A stretch of DNA of 8,836 nt from contig DCTQ01000068.1 in the NCBI GenBank assembly GCA_002329395.1, forward strand, positions 1 through 8,836, given 5' to 3'. How positions within the stretch are numbered: the first letter of the stretch is position 1; every line of letters begins with the position of its first letter. The DNA is from Candidatus Avelusimicrobium alvi (GTDB taxonomy: Bacteria > Elusimicrobiota > Elusimicrobia > Elusimicrobiales > Elusimicrobiaceae). The translations under genes and the position numbers were made by a program. Shown here one piece after another: positions 1 to 6,747 of this stretch. The notes under the pieces are model-generated. The model was not told the origin of the DNA. It saw only the letters and a list, made by a program, of their open reading frames with translations, and made no database searches.

Positions 1-1
1 T

Positions 2-598
2 GCGGCTTTGCTTCCCCTGTCTTATTCCCCTTTATTTTCCCAAATTTACCGTGCCGGAGATTACTATTATTCACCCCAGCCCAAGCCCGCCGTCTTGGAC
101 AGCCGCCTGGAAATCACCGCAGACGCTTTCATCGGCTCCAATACCATCAAAGAACTTTCCGGCATTACGCTCCTGCGTTCGGAATCCGGCCTGGGGATGA
201 CAGTATTATATGCCTTGGCCCCCTGGGTATCCGCAGGACTGGAAGGAGCCGTATCGCGTTCCGAAGAGGCGGAGCCGTTATTGCATAAATACGGCTTTGT
301 ACGCTGGGGAGCGGCGGCCAAGTTCACGCTCACGCCCAGCACCGCGCCGCGCACGTATATCTTGATTGGGGCGGGGCTTACCCGACATAAGACTGAATAC
401 CTGGGCGGACGCAGGGAACGAAAGGATTCGCCTTATACGGCCGTTGGACTGGGTGCAGAGACGGATTTAACGGATGCGTGGTTTATTGGGATGGAAGGGA
501 GAGGGACATATCATTTTGACCGGAAAATCGGCGCATACTTCTATTTAAAACACCGGTGGAGCGCTTCCTTCCGCGTGCATACCGGCATACGGTTTTAA
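2..598 (+). CDS. Outer-membrane beta-barrel protein, 5' end cut off by the window
   Basis: The frame is open to the left edge, so the true start lies outside the window. The first visible residues (AALLPLSYSPLFSQ) look like the hydrophobic core and end of a signal peptide, so only a few codons are probably missing. The rest has the alternating pattern of amphipathic beta strands with many aromatic residues (DYYYS, GAYFYLKHRW) and glycine-rich turns. It ends in SFRVHTGIRF; a C-terminal Phe with alternating hydrophobic residues is the usual signal for insertion by the BAM complex. The size, roughly 180 mature residues, fits the small eight-stranded opacity/OmpW-like barrels. No enzyme motif is visible and the ligand or role cannot be told. 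TTG at 8-10 could be read as a start but would cut the signal peptide in half. The gene ends at a strong terminator and faces the amidase gene. Confidence 0.7.
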   Translation, partial: AALLPLSYSPLFSQIYRAGDYYYSPQPKPAVLDSRLEITADAFIGSNTIKELSGITLLRSESGLGMTVLYALAPWVSAGLEGAVSRSEEAEPLLHKYGFVRWGAAAKFTLTPSTAPRTYILIGAGLTRHKTEYLGGRRERKDSPYTAVGLGAETDLTDAWFIGMEGRGTYHFDRKIGAYFYLKHRWSASFRVHTGIRF

Positions 599-611
599 AT
601 ACATTAAAACA

Positions 612-638
612 AACAGCCCCGCCGAAAGCGGGGTTGTT
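612..638. terminator. Bidirectional rho-independent terminator
   Basis: An 11-bp stem (612-622 paired with 628-638, one G-T pair) closes a 5-base loop CGAAA. On the minus strand it is followed by a T-rich run (CTGTTTGTTTT), and on the plus strand by ATTTAT. It sits between two converging genes and overlaps the TAA stop of the amidase gene, so it probably ends transcription from both sides. Confidence 0.8.
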
Positions 639-2541
639 ATTTATGGGGAATCAGTACATTGCGTCCGGGCTTTTTAAATGCGTTTCGCCGCGCCGGCTTT
701 TTAACGGGGTCCGTTTTTACGCCGTAGAAATTCAAAATGCCTTCATATAACGCCTGTACAAACGCCGCGCGGCCTTCTTTGCTTTTTGCCATCTCCTCCT
801 GCTCCGGCAGGATGATATAGGCGTTTTCCACCAGAATGCTGGGCATCTGCGGAATGCGCGGGATGAACAGTACGTCGTTGGCAATCATACCGTTGTCCGG
901 CAGGGGTACGTTGCGGGTGAATGCGTCGTAGACGGACTGGGCCAGCTGGAAGCTGTGCGGATAGTTGTAATAAACCGAATAACCCCGCGCGCGGGTCAGC
1001 GGGTTGACCGTTTCCGGCAGGGCGTTGTAGTGCAGGCTGATGAACAGGTGCGCTTTTTCTTTGAGCGCGTGTTCGTAGCGGTTTTGCAGGCTCATGCGGT
1101 TTTTGCCCTGGCGGGTCATAATCACGGTGGCGCCGTCTTTTTCCAAAAGCGGTTTTAATTCTTCCGCCAGCGCGAGGTTGGCCTCGTATTCCAGGTATCC
1201 GGTAGGGCCGACGGCCCCGTCGTACGGCACGGCGCGGCGGGGGCTGTGCCCCGCGTCAATTAAAATGCGCGCGCCTTTTAAAGGGGCGTTCTTTTCCGGC
1301 GTCAGCACGGGCTGGTGCATTAAGTCCAGCACCAAATCGTTTCCTTCAAAATTATAGGCGTGGCCCCAAAGAGCTGCATTTTTTTTGAAATAAATCTTAA
1401 ACAACAGCGTGTCGCGCGCGGGCTGGGACCAGGTGATGCTGTCCACGATGGGGCTGGTGGTGTCAAAACTGTAGTTTTCGTCAAATCCTTCCACGTAATA
1501 CAGCGTCAGTTCCATGCGGTCGTTAAATTCGTGCACGCTGATGGGGCCGGGGCGTTTGCCCGTAAACGCCAGGCGCGTTTTGTCTTCGGACGAAGACGTG
1601 CGCAGGGAGGAAATCCGGTTCGGCTCGTAGCCCGCAAACAGCGCGGTTTTAAGTTTATTTTCTTCCAGCCAGGCCGATTCGTTTTCGTTAAGCGCAATGC
1701 GGTACTGCCCGTTCATCCGTCCGTTAAGCAGCACGTCCCCGTAAGCGCGGTAAAAGGGGTAGAGGTTCTCGCGCGGGGTGGGGATTTTGCGCAGCTTTAC
1801 GCCCGGGGCCAATACTTGGGCGCGGGTGAACGGGTCTTTTAAATTCAGCACTTTTATTTTGGCCGGCGCGATGATTTTGGCTTCCGTATCGTTGGGGCCC
1901 TTTTCCATTTTGTACGTTACTTTGGCGGTTTTGGGCTTTTGCTCCAAATCAATTAAGTACTTGGCGCGGTACATACCGGGGGAGGAAACGTCTTCTTTCA
2001 TGGGGATGTTTTTGGCGTCTTTAAGGCCGGAGAGCGTAAACGACACTTCCGCCCCCGGCGTGCCGCGTACGGACAGGCCCACCACGTCGCCCGGCACCAG
2101 TTCCACCGGCGTTTGCGGGAAGACTTCCTCGGGGTCAAATTCGGCTTTGGCGGTAAAATCTTTAATGTCCGCGCCCGGCACGATGATATGCCGCGCGGCT
2201 TGGACGGTTTCCTTGGCGTTGGACGCCGTGAGCAGGAACTCAAACTCGCCGCTTTTTACGGGTAAAAACGCGATGAACGCGCCGTTTTCGCGCACGGGTA
2301 CGTTTTCGCCGTTAATGTCCAGCGTAACGGGTCCGGGCAGGTTCACCTGCCCGATGAGGAAAATGCTGGCCGCCCCGCGCGCAACCTTCATTTTTTCGTG
2401 CGGATACTGCACCGTTACCGGGGCGTTTTTCGCGGCCTCGGAGCTTTGGGCGGGCAGATAGGGCGCGACAGGGACGGTTTCACCGTGGGCAAAGGAGTAA
2501 AATGAGAAGAGAAAAAGCAGCAAAAAAAGTGTTCTTTTCAT
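637..2541 (-). CDS. Secreted N-acetylmuramoyl-L-alanine amidase (Amidase_3), multidomain
   Basis: This 634-residue protein should cleave the amide bond between N-acetylmuramic acid and the stem peptide of peptidoglycan in the periplasm. Residues 1-20 form a signal peptide (MKRT, then a Leu/Phe-rich core, likely cut after AHG). Residues about 50-235 are beta-rich, Ig-like and unassigned. Residues about 262-300 resemble an SH3-like fold, and 305-410 a beta-rich AMIN-like region. Residues 422-606 are the catalytic Amidase_3 domain: DAGH gives zinc ligand H432, EYEANLAL gives E451, SLHYNA gives H504, and VENAYI gives the catalytic E572. The tail after 607 is basic (KKPARR, FKKPGR). The frame stays open 60 codons further upstream, but that stretch has no signal peptide and overlaps the divergent gene, so ATG at 2541 is chosen. 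No good Shine-Dalgarno site precedes it. An AmiC-like division or wall-turnover role is inferred; the catalytic assignment is firm. Confidence 0.9.
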   Translation of the reverse strand: MKRTLFLLLFLFSFYSFAHGETVPVAPYLPAQSSEAAKNAPVTVQYPHEKMKVARGAASIFLIGQVNLPGPVTLDINGENVPVRENGAFIAFLPVKSGEFEFLLTASNAKETVQAARHIIVPGADIKDFTAKAEFDPEEVFPQTPVELVPGDVVGLSVRGTPGAEVSFTLSGLKDAKNIPMKEDVSSPGMYRAKYLIDLEQKPKTAKVTYKMEKGPNDTEAKIIAPAKIKVLNLKDPFTRAQVLAPGVKLRKIPTPRENLYPFYRAYGDVLLNGRMNGQYRIALNENESAWLEENKLKTALFAGYEPNRISSLRTSSSEDKTRLAFTGKRPGPISVHEFNDRMELTLYYVEGFDENYSFDTTSPIVDSITWSQPARDTLLFKIYFKKNAALWGHAYNFEGNDLVLDLMHQPVLTPEKNAPLKGARILIDAGHSPRRAVPYDGAVGPTGYLEYEANLALAEELKPLLEKDGATVIMTRQGKNRMSLQNRYEHALKEKAHLFISLHYNALPETVNPLTRARGYSVYYNYPHSFQLAQSVYDAFTRNVPLPDNGMIANDVLFIPRIPQMPSILVENAYIILPEQEEMAKSKEGRAAFVQALYEGILNFYGVKTDPVKKPARRNAFKKPGRNVLIPHK

Positions 2542-2566
2542 TCTTATAAAATGATAACATAATTCT
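2542..2566. promoter_or_regulatory. Divergent start region shared by the amidase and NIF3-like genes
   Basis: Only 25 bp separate the two start codons, and all of it is AT-rich. On the plus strand TATAAAAT (2545-2552) resembles a -10 box and would start transcription within about 10 bases of the ATG at 2567. On the minus strand TATCAT (2551-2556) or TATGTT (2556-2561) could serve the amidase in the same way. I see no convincing -35 box for either gene. Neither start has a normal Shine-Dalgarno site, so leaderless or near-leaderless messages are possible. Confidence 0.35.
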
Positions 2567-3319
2567 ATGGTTAATTGCGAAGACGTAATCCGCTTTCTGG
2601 ATACGTATTTAAACAGCGCACAAATCACCGACGCCAGCCGCAACGGCCTGCAGGTGGCGGGAACGCCGCGCGTGGGCAAAATCGTGTTTGGGGTTTCGGC
2701 GTCGCTGGAGCTGTTTCGCAAGGCAAAAGTGGCCGGTGCGGACTTAATCGTCGTGCATCACGGGCTTTTGTGGGGGCAGGAGCAGCCCATTACCGGGCTG
2801 TTTCGCGACCGTATCGCCTTCCTGCTCAAGAACGACATCAACCTGGCCGGATATCACCTGCCGCTGGATATGCATCCGGTGGTGGGGCACAACGCCTGTT
2901 TAATGCGCGCCCTGCGGGCCGAACGGTTAAAACCGTTTGGCGAATATCACGGCACGCCGATCGGCTTTTGCGGGATGGTGCAGCCCGCGCCGCTGGAGGA
3001 CCTGGTACGCGCGCTGGAAGCGTATTGCGGGGCGAAAGCGCAGGTGCTTGCGTACGGGCCGAAACGGGTGGAAACGGTGGGTGTTGTGAGCGGCGGGGCG
3101 TATAGCCTGCTGCCCCAGGCTATCGGACAGAAACTGGACTTGTACGTCACCGGCGCGCTGGACGAACCCGCGCAGGAATGGTGCCGCGAGGGCCGCATTA
3201 ACTGCGTGGCCCTGGGTCATTACAATTCCGAAAAACCGGGCGTTTTGGCTTTAATGGAACTGGTGTCCAAACGCTTTGACGTACAGACTGAATTTATCGA
3301 TGTGGCTAACCCGCTTTAA
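2567..3319 (+). CDS. NIF3/YbgI-like dinuclear metal-centre protein (DUF34)
   Basis: The 250-residue product matches the length and pattern of YbgI-type NIF3 proteins, which form hexameric rings with two metal ions per subunit. They are often annotated as GTP cyclohydrolase I type 2 homologues, although the true reaction is unsettled. Expected features appear in order: NGLQVAG near residue 26, the VVHHGLLW segment (H64, H65), YHLPLDMH (H97, D101), and near the C-terminus GHYNSE (H218, E222), which completes the metal site. It is the short form, without the inserted PII-like domain seen in longer members. ATG at 2567 places the N-terminus where the family normally begins, although there is no Shine-Dalgarno site. 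It leads a same-strand run, with 19 bp between its stop and the next start. The family call is confident; the function is not. Confidence 0.9.
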   Translation: MVNCEDVIRFLDTYLNSAQITDASRNGLQVAGTPRVGKIVFGVSASLELFRKAKVAGADLIVVHHGLLWGQEQPITGLFRDRIAFLLKNDINLAGYHLPLDMHPVVGHNACLMRALRAERLKPFGEYHGTPIGFCGMVQPAPLEDLVRALEAYCGAKAQVLAYGPKRVETVGVVSGGAYSLLPQAIGQKLDLYVTGALDEPAQEWCREGRINCVALGHYNSEKPGVLALMELVSKRFDVQTEFIDVANPL

Positions 3320-3338
3320 GCGGCCGCCGGAGGATAAA

Positions 3339-4568
3339 ATGGAAAAAGAATTATTTAAGAAAATTGACACCTATAAACAAACGGTGATAGATTTGCAAAC
3401 CAATATGATTGCCTGCCCGGCCGTCTCTCCGCACCAGGGCGGCAAAGGCGAAAACGCCAAAGCCGCTTATTTGCTTTCTGTTCTTAAAAAAATGAAATTT
3501 GACGAAGTATACGTCATCAACATCAAAGATTCCAAAGCCCAGGACGGCGTGCGCCCCAATATCGTGGCCAAATACTACGGCGAAAACAAACAGAAAACCC
3601 TGTGGGTGATGGCCCATATGGACGTGGTGCCCCCCGGCGACCTGGCGCTGTGGAAAACCGACCCTTTTAAAGCCGTCGTCAAAGGCGACAAAATTTACGG
3701 CCGCGGCTCCGAAGACAACCAGCAGGGCCTCGTGTCCGGCTTGCTGGCCGTGAAGGCCATGATGGACTGCAACGTCCGCCCGCCGTGCACCTATGCCCTT
3801 CTGCTGAACGCCGACGAAGAAATCGGCAGCACGTACGGCATTGACGCCATTCTTAAAAAACACGGCAAAACGTTCGGCAAGAACGACGCTTTCTTAGTGC
3901 CCGACGGCGGAAACCCGGAAGGGACGATGGTGGAAATCGCCGAGAAGAATATGCTGTGGGTCAAATTCACCGTTTCCGGCCGCCAGACGCACGCGTCCAC
4001 CCCGCACTCCGGCAACAACGCCCACCGCGCTTCGGCGCACCTGGTGGTGAAACTGGGCGATTTGTACAAGAAATTTAACAAGAAAGACAAACTGTTCGCG
4101 CCGGAAAGCACCAGCACGTTTGAGCCGACTAAACGCGAAGCCAATGTGCCCAACGTCAACACCATTCCGGGCACGGACGTGTTTTACCTGGACTGCCGCG
4201 TCCTGCCCTGCTACAAAAATGCGGACGTGCTGGCGGAGATTGCAAAAATCGCCAAGAGCATTGAAAAACAATTTAAAGTAAAAGTGAAAGTGGAAACGCC
4301 CATTAACGAAAATTCCAAACCGACGGATAAAAACGCCGCCGTCGTCAAACTGACGCAGGCCGCCGTAAAGGCCGTGTACAAAAACGCGCCGCGCCCGATG
4401 GGTGTGGGCGGGGGCACCGTGGGGGCGTATCTGCGCAACCAGGGCTATCCGGCGGTGGTGTATTCCAAGTTAGACGATATGGCGCACCAGCCCAACGAGT
4501 ATTCCAGCATTAAAAATACGCTGGGCGACGCAAAGGTGTTTGCTCTTATCGCGCTGAACTTTAAGTAG
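3339..4568 (+). CDS. M20 family metallopeptidase (ArgE/DapE/dipeptidase type)
   Basis: This 409-residue cytoplasmic hydrolase has the full two-zinc site of the M20 clan: HMDVV (H93, D95), EDNQQG (bridging D126), DEEIGS (general base E160 and ligand E161), VPDGG (D189), and AHQPNE near the C-terminus (H383). H218 in GRQTHAST is the His contributed by the dimerisation domain. The family removes N-terminal residues or acyl groups from amino acids or short peptides. The order and length (about 400) suit a dipeptidase or ArgE/DapE-like deacylase, but the substrate cannot be told. No signal peptide is present. ATG at 3339 is chosen because GGAGG lies five bases upstream (3329-3333); an in-frame extension back to 3276 would overlap the previous gene. 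The next gene starts 8 bp after its stop, so co-transcription with the NIF3-like gene and the pilin is likely. Confidence 0.9.
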   Translation: MEKELFKKIDTYKQTVIDLQTNMIACPAVSPHQGGKGENAKAAYLLSVLKKMKFDEVYVINIKDSKAQDGVRPNIVAKYYGENKQKTLWVMAHMDVVPPGDLALWKTDPFKAVVKGDKIYGRGSEDNQQGLVSGLLAVKAMMDCNVRPPCTYALLLNADEEIGSTYGIDAILKKHGKTFGKNDAFLVPDGGNPEGTMVEIAEKNMLWVKFTVSGRQTHASTPHSGNNAHRASAHLVVKLGDLYKKFNKKDKLFAPESTSTFEPTKREANVPNVNTIPGTDVFYLDCRVLPCYKNADVLAEIAKIAKSIEKQFKVKVKVETPINENSKPTDKNAAVVKLTQAAVKAVYKNAPRPMGVGGGTVGAYLRNQGYPAVVYSKLDDMAHQPNEYSSIKNTLGDAKVFALIALNFK

Positions 4569-4576
4569 AGGTGTTT

Positions 4577-4993
4577 ATGAGGAAAGGTTTTACGGTAACG
4601 GAAATCTTGATTACGGTGGTGGTGTTTGCGCTGCTGTTGGGGTTTACCGTGCCGAAATTTCTCACGCTGGTGCATAAAGCCCAAGAGGGAAGCACCAAGC
4701 ATAAATTGGTAAAAGTGCGCAGCGCCATTGCCGCTTATTACGGCGAGCATCAGGGCACCTATCCGACGGACGACCTGACGAGCCTCGTGCCCGCGTATAT
4801 TGAAAAAATTCCGCAGGCCACCGTGCCGGGCTATCCGCCCTCTTCGCACGTGTCCACCGGCAATTTTGAACAGTGCTTTACCAAAACCGGCGGCTGGGCG
4901 TACGTGAGCGATCCGTCCGACCCGCGCTACGGCGACTTCTTTGTCAATTCCGACAAAGAAGACAGCTACGGCAAGCCCTGGCAAACGCACTAG
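4577..4993 (+). CDS. Type IV pilin / type II secretion pseudopilin
   Basis: The 138-residue prepilin has a very short leader, MRKG, followed by FTVTEILITVVVFALL. Cleavage after Gly4 leaves N-terminal Phe and puts Glu at mature position 5 (E9), as needed for subunit docking; Pro26 is mature Pro22, the usual helix kink. Residues 5-30 are the membrane-spanning N-terminal helix. The helix continues to about residue 58 and is followed by a small globular domain with PGYPPSS, GGWAYVSDP and YGDFFVN, reminiscent of GspG-like pseudopilins. There is one Cys (C100), so no disulfide loop. ATG at 4577 is chosen because AGAGGTG (4567-4573) gives a good Shine-Dalgarno site; the GTG at 4571 is part of that site. 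The prepilin peptidase gene follows, which fits. Whether it builds a pilus, a DNA-uptake or a secretion pseudopilus cannot be said. Confidence 0.88.
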   Translation: MRKGFTVTEILITVVVFALLLGFTVPKFLTLVHKAQEGSTKHKLVKVRSAIAAYYGEHQGTYPTDDLTSLVPAYIEKIPQATVPGYPPSSHVSTGNFEQCFTKTGGWAYVSDPSDPRYGDFFVNSDKEDSYGKPWQTH

Positions 4994-4999
4994 ATTTTC

Positions 5000-5028
5000 T
5001 CCCCCGCTGGATTGGGCGGGGGATTTTT
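5000..5028 (+). terminator. Rho-independent terminator between pilin and pilD
   Basis: An 8-bp, almost all G-C stem (5000-5007 with 5016-5023) closes an 8-base loop and is followed by TTTTT. It lies 7 bases after the pilin stop and 35 bases before pilD. It probably ends most transcripts after the pilin and lets only read-through reach pilD. Immediately downstream, 5030-5042 is a small palindrome (CGTCC, loop GCA, GGACG). Confidence 0.75.
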
Positions 5029-5062
5029 ACGTCCGCAGGACGCAACTGGATACAGGAGTTTT

Positions 5063-5848
5063 ATGGATAATTCTTTTATTCTTCTTTTCGCCACCGTTTT
5101 GGGGCTGTTGTTCGGCAGTTTTTTAAACGTGTGCATTTACCGTATTCCGCGCGAGAAATCAATCGTATGGCCACCGTCTTCCTGCCCGAATTGCGGCGCG
5201 CGCATCAATTGGTACGACAATATCCCGGTGCTGAGCTTTTTGGCGCTTCGCGGCAAATGCCGAAACTGCAAAAGCCCCATTTCCATCCAGTATCCAATTG
5301 TGGAACTGCTTACCGGCGCGCTGACGCTTTTGTTTGTGTGGCGTTACGGGCTGAGCGTATGGACGTTTGTGGTGTTGGCGGCGGTGTATGCGCTGATTAT
5401 TCTGTCCGTCATTGATTTGGATATTATGATTATCCCGGACCGTTTCTCACTGGGGATGATTGTGCTCGGCCTGGCGTTTGCCTGGTGCAACCCGAACTTT
5501 TCGGGCGCGTGGTGGCAGAAGGAGCTGGCGTCTTTGCTGGGCGCGGGCGTGGGCCTGTTTGGCGTGCTGGCGATTGCACTTTTAGGGACGTGGCTGTTTA
5601 AGAAGGAAGCCATGGGCGGAGGAGACGTCAAGCTGATGGGCGGCATCGGCGCGCTGATTGGCTGGGAAGGCGTGATTACGACGATTGTATTTGCGTCCTT
5701 TTTAGGGTTGGTGTATGCCGTGTTCCTGATGATTTTTAAAGGCAAAAAAGGCGGCGACGCGATTCCTTTCGGTCCGTTTTTAAGCTTGGGCGCGCTGATT
5801 AACCTGTTTTATTTGGTTAAGCCGTCCATGCTGGTGATTGAACTGTAA
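5063..5848 (+). CDS. pilD: Prepilin leader peptidase / N-methyltransferase PilD
   Basis: This 261-residue polytopic inner-membrane aspartyl protease (family A24) cuts the leader from type IV prepilins and pseudopilins and methylates the new N-terminus. After a first membrane segment ending in GSFLNVCIYRIP comes a cytoplasmic zinc-binding domain with two Cys pairs (C41/C44 and C66/C69), typical of the bifunctional long form. The catalytic aspartates lie in IDLDIMIIPD (D118, D120 nearby) and in the family signature GGGDVKLMGG (D188). PFGPFLSLG near residue 235 is also conserved. Several hydrophobic helices fill the rest, and length is normal. ATG at 5063 is chosen because AGGAG lies four bases upstream and the N-terminus then fits the family; a longer in-frame version would begin inside the preceding terminator. 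The adjacent pilin is a natural substrate, though PilD normally serves many pilins. Confidence 0.94.
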   Translation: MDNSFILLFATVLGLLFGSFLNVCIYRIPREKSIVWPPSSCPNCGARINWYDNIPVLSFLALRGKCRNCKSPISIQYPIVELLTGALTLLFVWRYGLSVWTFVVLAAVYALIILSVIDLDIMIIPDRFSLGMIVLGLAFAWCNPNFSGAWWQKELASLLGAGVGLFGVLAIALLGTWLFKKEAMGGGDVKLMGGIGALIGWEGVITTIVFASFLGLVYAVFLMIFKGKKGGDAIPFGPFLSLGALINLFYLVKPSMLVIEL

Positions 5849-5873
5849 ACGCCGGATTTAATAATAACAGTAC

Positions 5874-5905
5874 AGAGGCAAAGAGATTTCTCTTTGCCTC
5901 TTTTT
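5874..5905 (+). terminator. Rho-independent terminator after pilD
   Basis: A perfect 12-bp stem (5874-5885 with 5890-5901) closes the loop ATTT and runs into a T tract (5901-5905). It starts 26 bases after the pilD stop and ends the plus-strand gene run. Confidence 0.9.
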
Positions 5906-6075
5906 GCGTCCCGGCGGTATCTGTAAGCAACGTACCCATTCACGCCCCCGACGGCTAATTTCGTTTGTAAAAATGAGGGGCGTCCGCCGGTTACGGGAGA
6001 AAAGCGCCATGGTTGTGCAGCGTGGATTGGTGCGTCTGCCGTGTATGCGGGGCTGTAACCCTGTAGTCAGGACAT
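5906..6075. other. Unassigned intergenic stretch with potential RNA structure
   Basis: No gene is convincing here. Four helices can be drawn: 5911-5917 with 5984-5990 (CCGGCGG/CCGCCGG), enclosing 5942-5948 with 5977-5983 (ACGCCCC/GGGGCGT); then 5989-5996 with 6053-6060 (GGTTACGG/CTGTAACC, one G-U), enclosing 6004-6009 with 6028-6033 (one G-U). The two right arms of the first pair are contiguous. The G-U pairs fit a plus-strand RNA better than a minus-strand one. I recognise no known riboswitch, SRP, tmRNA, 6S or RNase P signature, and no clear promoter. Chance pairing in G+C-rich sequence remains possible. Confidence 0.25.
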
Positions 6076-6112
6076 AAAAAACCGGGAACCGCGTACAGCA
6101 GAGGTTCCCGGT
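6076..6112 (-). terminator. Rho-independent terminator after rdgB
   Basis: A perfect 10-bp stem (6081-6090 with 6103-6112, ACCGGGAACC/GGTTCCCGGT) closes a 12-base loop. Read on the minus strand it is followed by a run of six T (6081-6076, sharing the last stem base). It lies about 20 bases past the rdgB stop. The plus-strand tail (GTCTTTG) is weak, so it mainly serves the minus strand. Confidence 0.8.
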
Positions 6113-6131
6113 GTCTTTGCCGTGATGAATT

Positions 6132-6746
6132 TTATTTTTTGGCTTTAAGCAGCACTAAATGGTCGGCCAGTTTTTTAAACGCTTTGGCGCGGTGGCTGAT
6201 TTTGTTTTTCTCTTTCTCCGTCAGCTCCGCCAGTGTTTTTTTGGTGTTTTCCACCAGAAACAGCGGGTCGTAGCCAAAGCCGTTTTCGCCTCTGTATCCA
6301 AAGCCGATGTATCCGTCCAGCGTGCCGTCAAAGGTCTGGACGCGCCCCTGCGGGGTGGCCAGACACGCCACGGTGCGAAAGCTTGCCGCGCGCGCGGGCA
6401 GAAGCTGCCCTTCCAGGGCGGCGAGCAGTTTGCGGTTGTTGTCGTCCGCGTCCGCGTGTTCTCCGGCGTAACGCGCCGTATGAACGCCGGGCGCGCCGTG
6501 CAGAAATTTCACTTCCAGCCCCGTATCGTCGGACACGGCGGGCAGTCCGCTTTCGCGCGCCGCGTAAACGGCTTTAATTTCCGCATTGTCTTCCAGCGTG
6601 CTGCCCGTTTCCGGCGGCAGCACCAGGCCGTTAAAATCAGCCAGGCTGACGTACTCAATCGGCGTGCCGTTTTTTAGCTTGGCGGGCAGCATATTTGTCA
6701 GTTCTTTTAGCTTATGCGGGTTGCCCGTGGCGATTAAAATTTTCAT
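6132..6746 (-). CDS. rdgB: XTP/dITP diphosphatase RdgB (HAM1 family)
   Basis: This 204-residue cytoplasmic enzyme hydrolyses deaminated purine nucleoside triphosphates (ITP, dITP, XTP) to the monophosphate and pyrophosphate, keeping inosine and xanthine out of nucleic acids. The family signatures are complete: ATGNPHKLKEL at the start, LEDNA (51-55), SDDTGLEV (72-79) with the metal-binding aspartates D73/D74, PGVHTARYAG (86-95), SFRT (122-125), GFGYDPLF (156-163), and SHR (184-186). Length is standard. Its ATG lies one base after the stop of the exported peptidase gene upstream, and no good Shine-Dalgarno site is visible (GAAAGTAACCAAATAGC precedes it), so translation is probably coupled to that gene. 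A terminator follows. The two share no pathway that I can name, so the operon is likely one of convenience. Confidence 0.95.
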   Translation of the reverse strand: MKILIATGNPHKLKELTNMLPAKLKNGTPIEYVSLADFNGLVLPPETGSTLEDNAEIKAVYAARESGLPAVSDDTGLEVKFLHGAPGVHTARYAGEHADADDNNRKLLAALEGQLLPARAASFRTVACLATPQGRVQTFDGTLDGYIGFGYRGENGFGYDPLFLVENTKKTLAELTEKEKNKISHRAKAFKKLADHLVLLKAKK

Positions 6747-6747
6747 G

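Noticed and set aside
2542..2721. Sixty-codon upstream extension of the amidase frame
   Set aside because: It overlaps the divergent NIF3-like gene, has no membrane or secretion signal, and would bury the clear signal peptide beginning at 2541.
3276..3338. Earlier in-frame start for the M20 peptidase
   Set aside because: It lies inside the previous gene, while the ATG at 3339 has GGAGG at ideal distance and fits the family N-terminus.
5012..5062. Earlier in-frame start for PilD
   Set aside because: The start codon would sit in the terminator loop, and the extra residues are not hydrophobic as a PilD N-terminus should be.
5906..6075. tRNA, tmRNA, SRP RNA or cobalamin riboswitch in the gap
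   Set aside because: I looked for their conserved elements (T-loop GTTCRA, tmRNA ends, the SRP GGAA loop region, the B12 box) and found none.
5973..6077. Small 34-codon frame starting ATG in the pilD-rdgB gap
   Set aside because: No ribosome site, an Arg-rich composition typical of chance frames in G+C-rich DNA, and it runs through the possible RNA helices.
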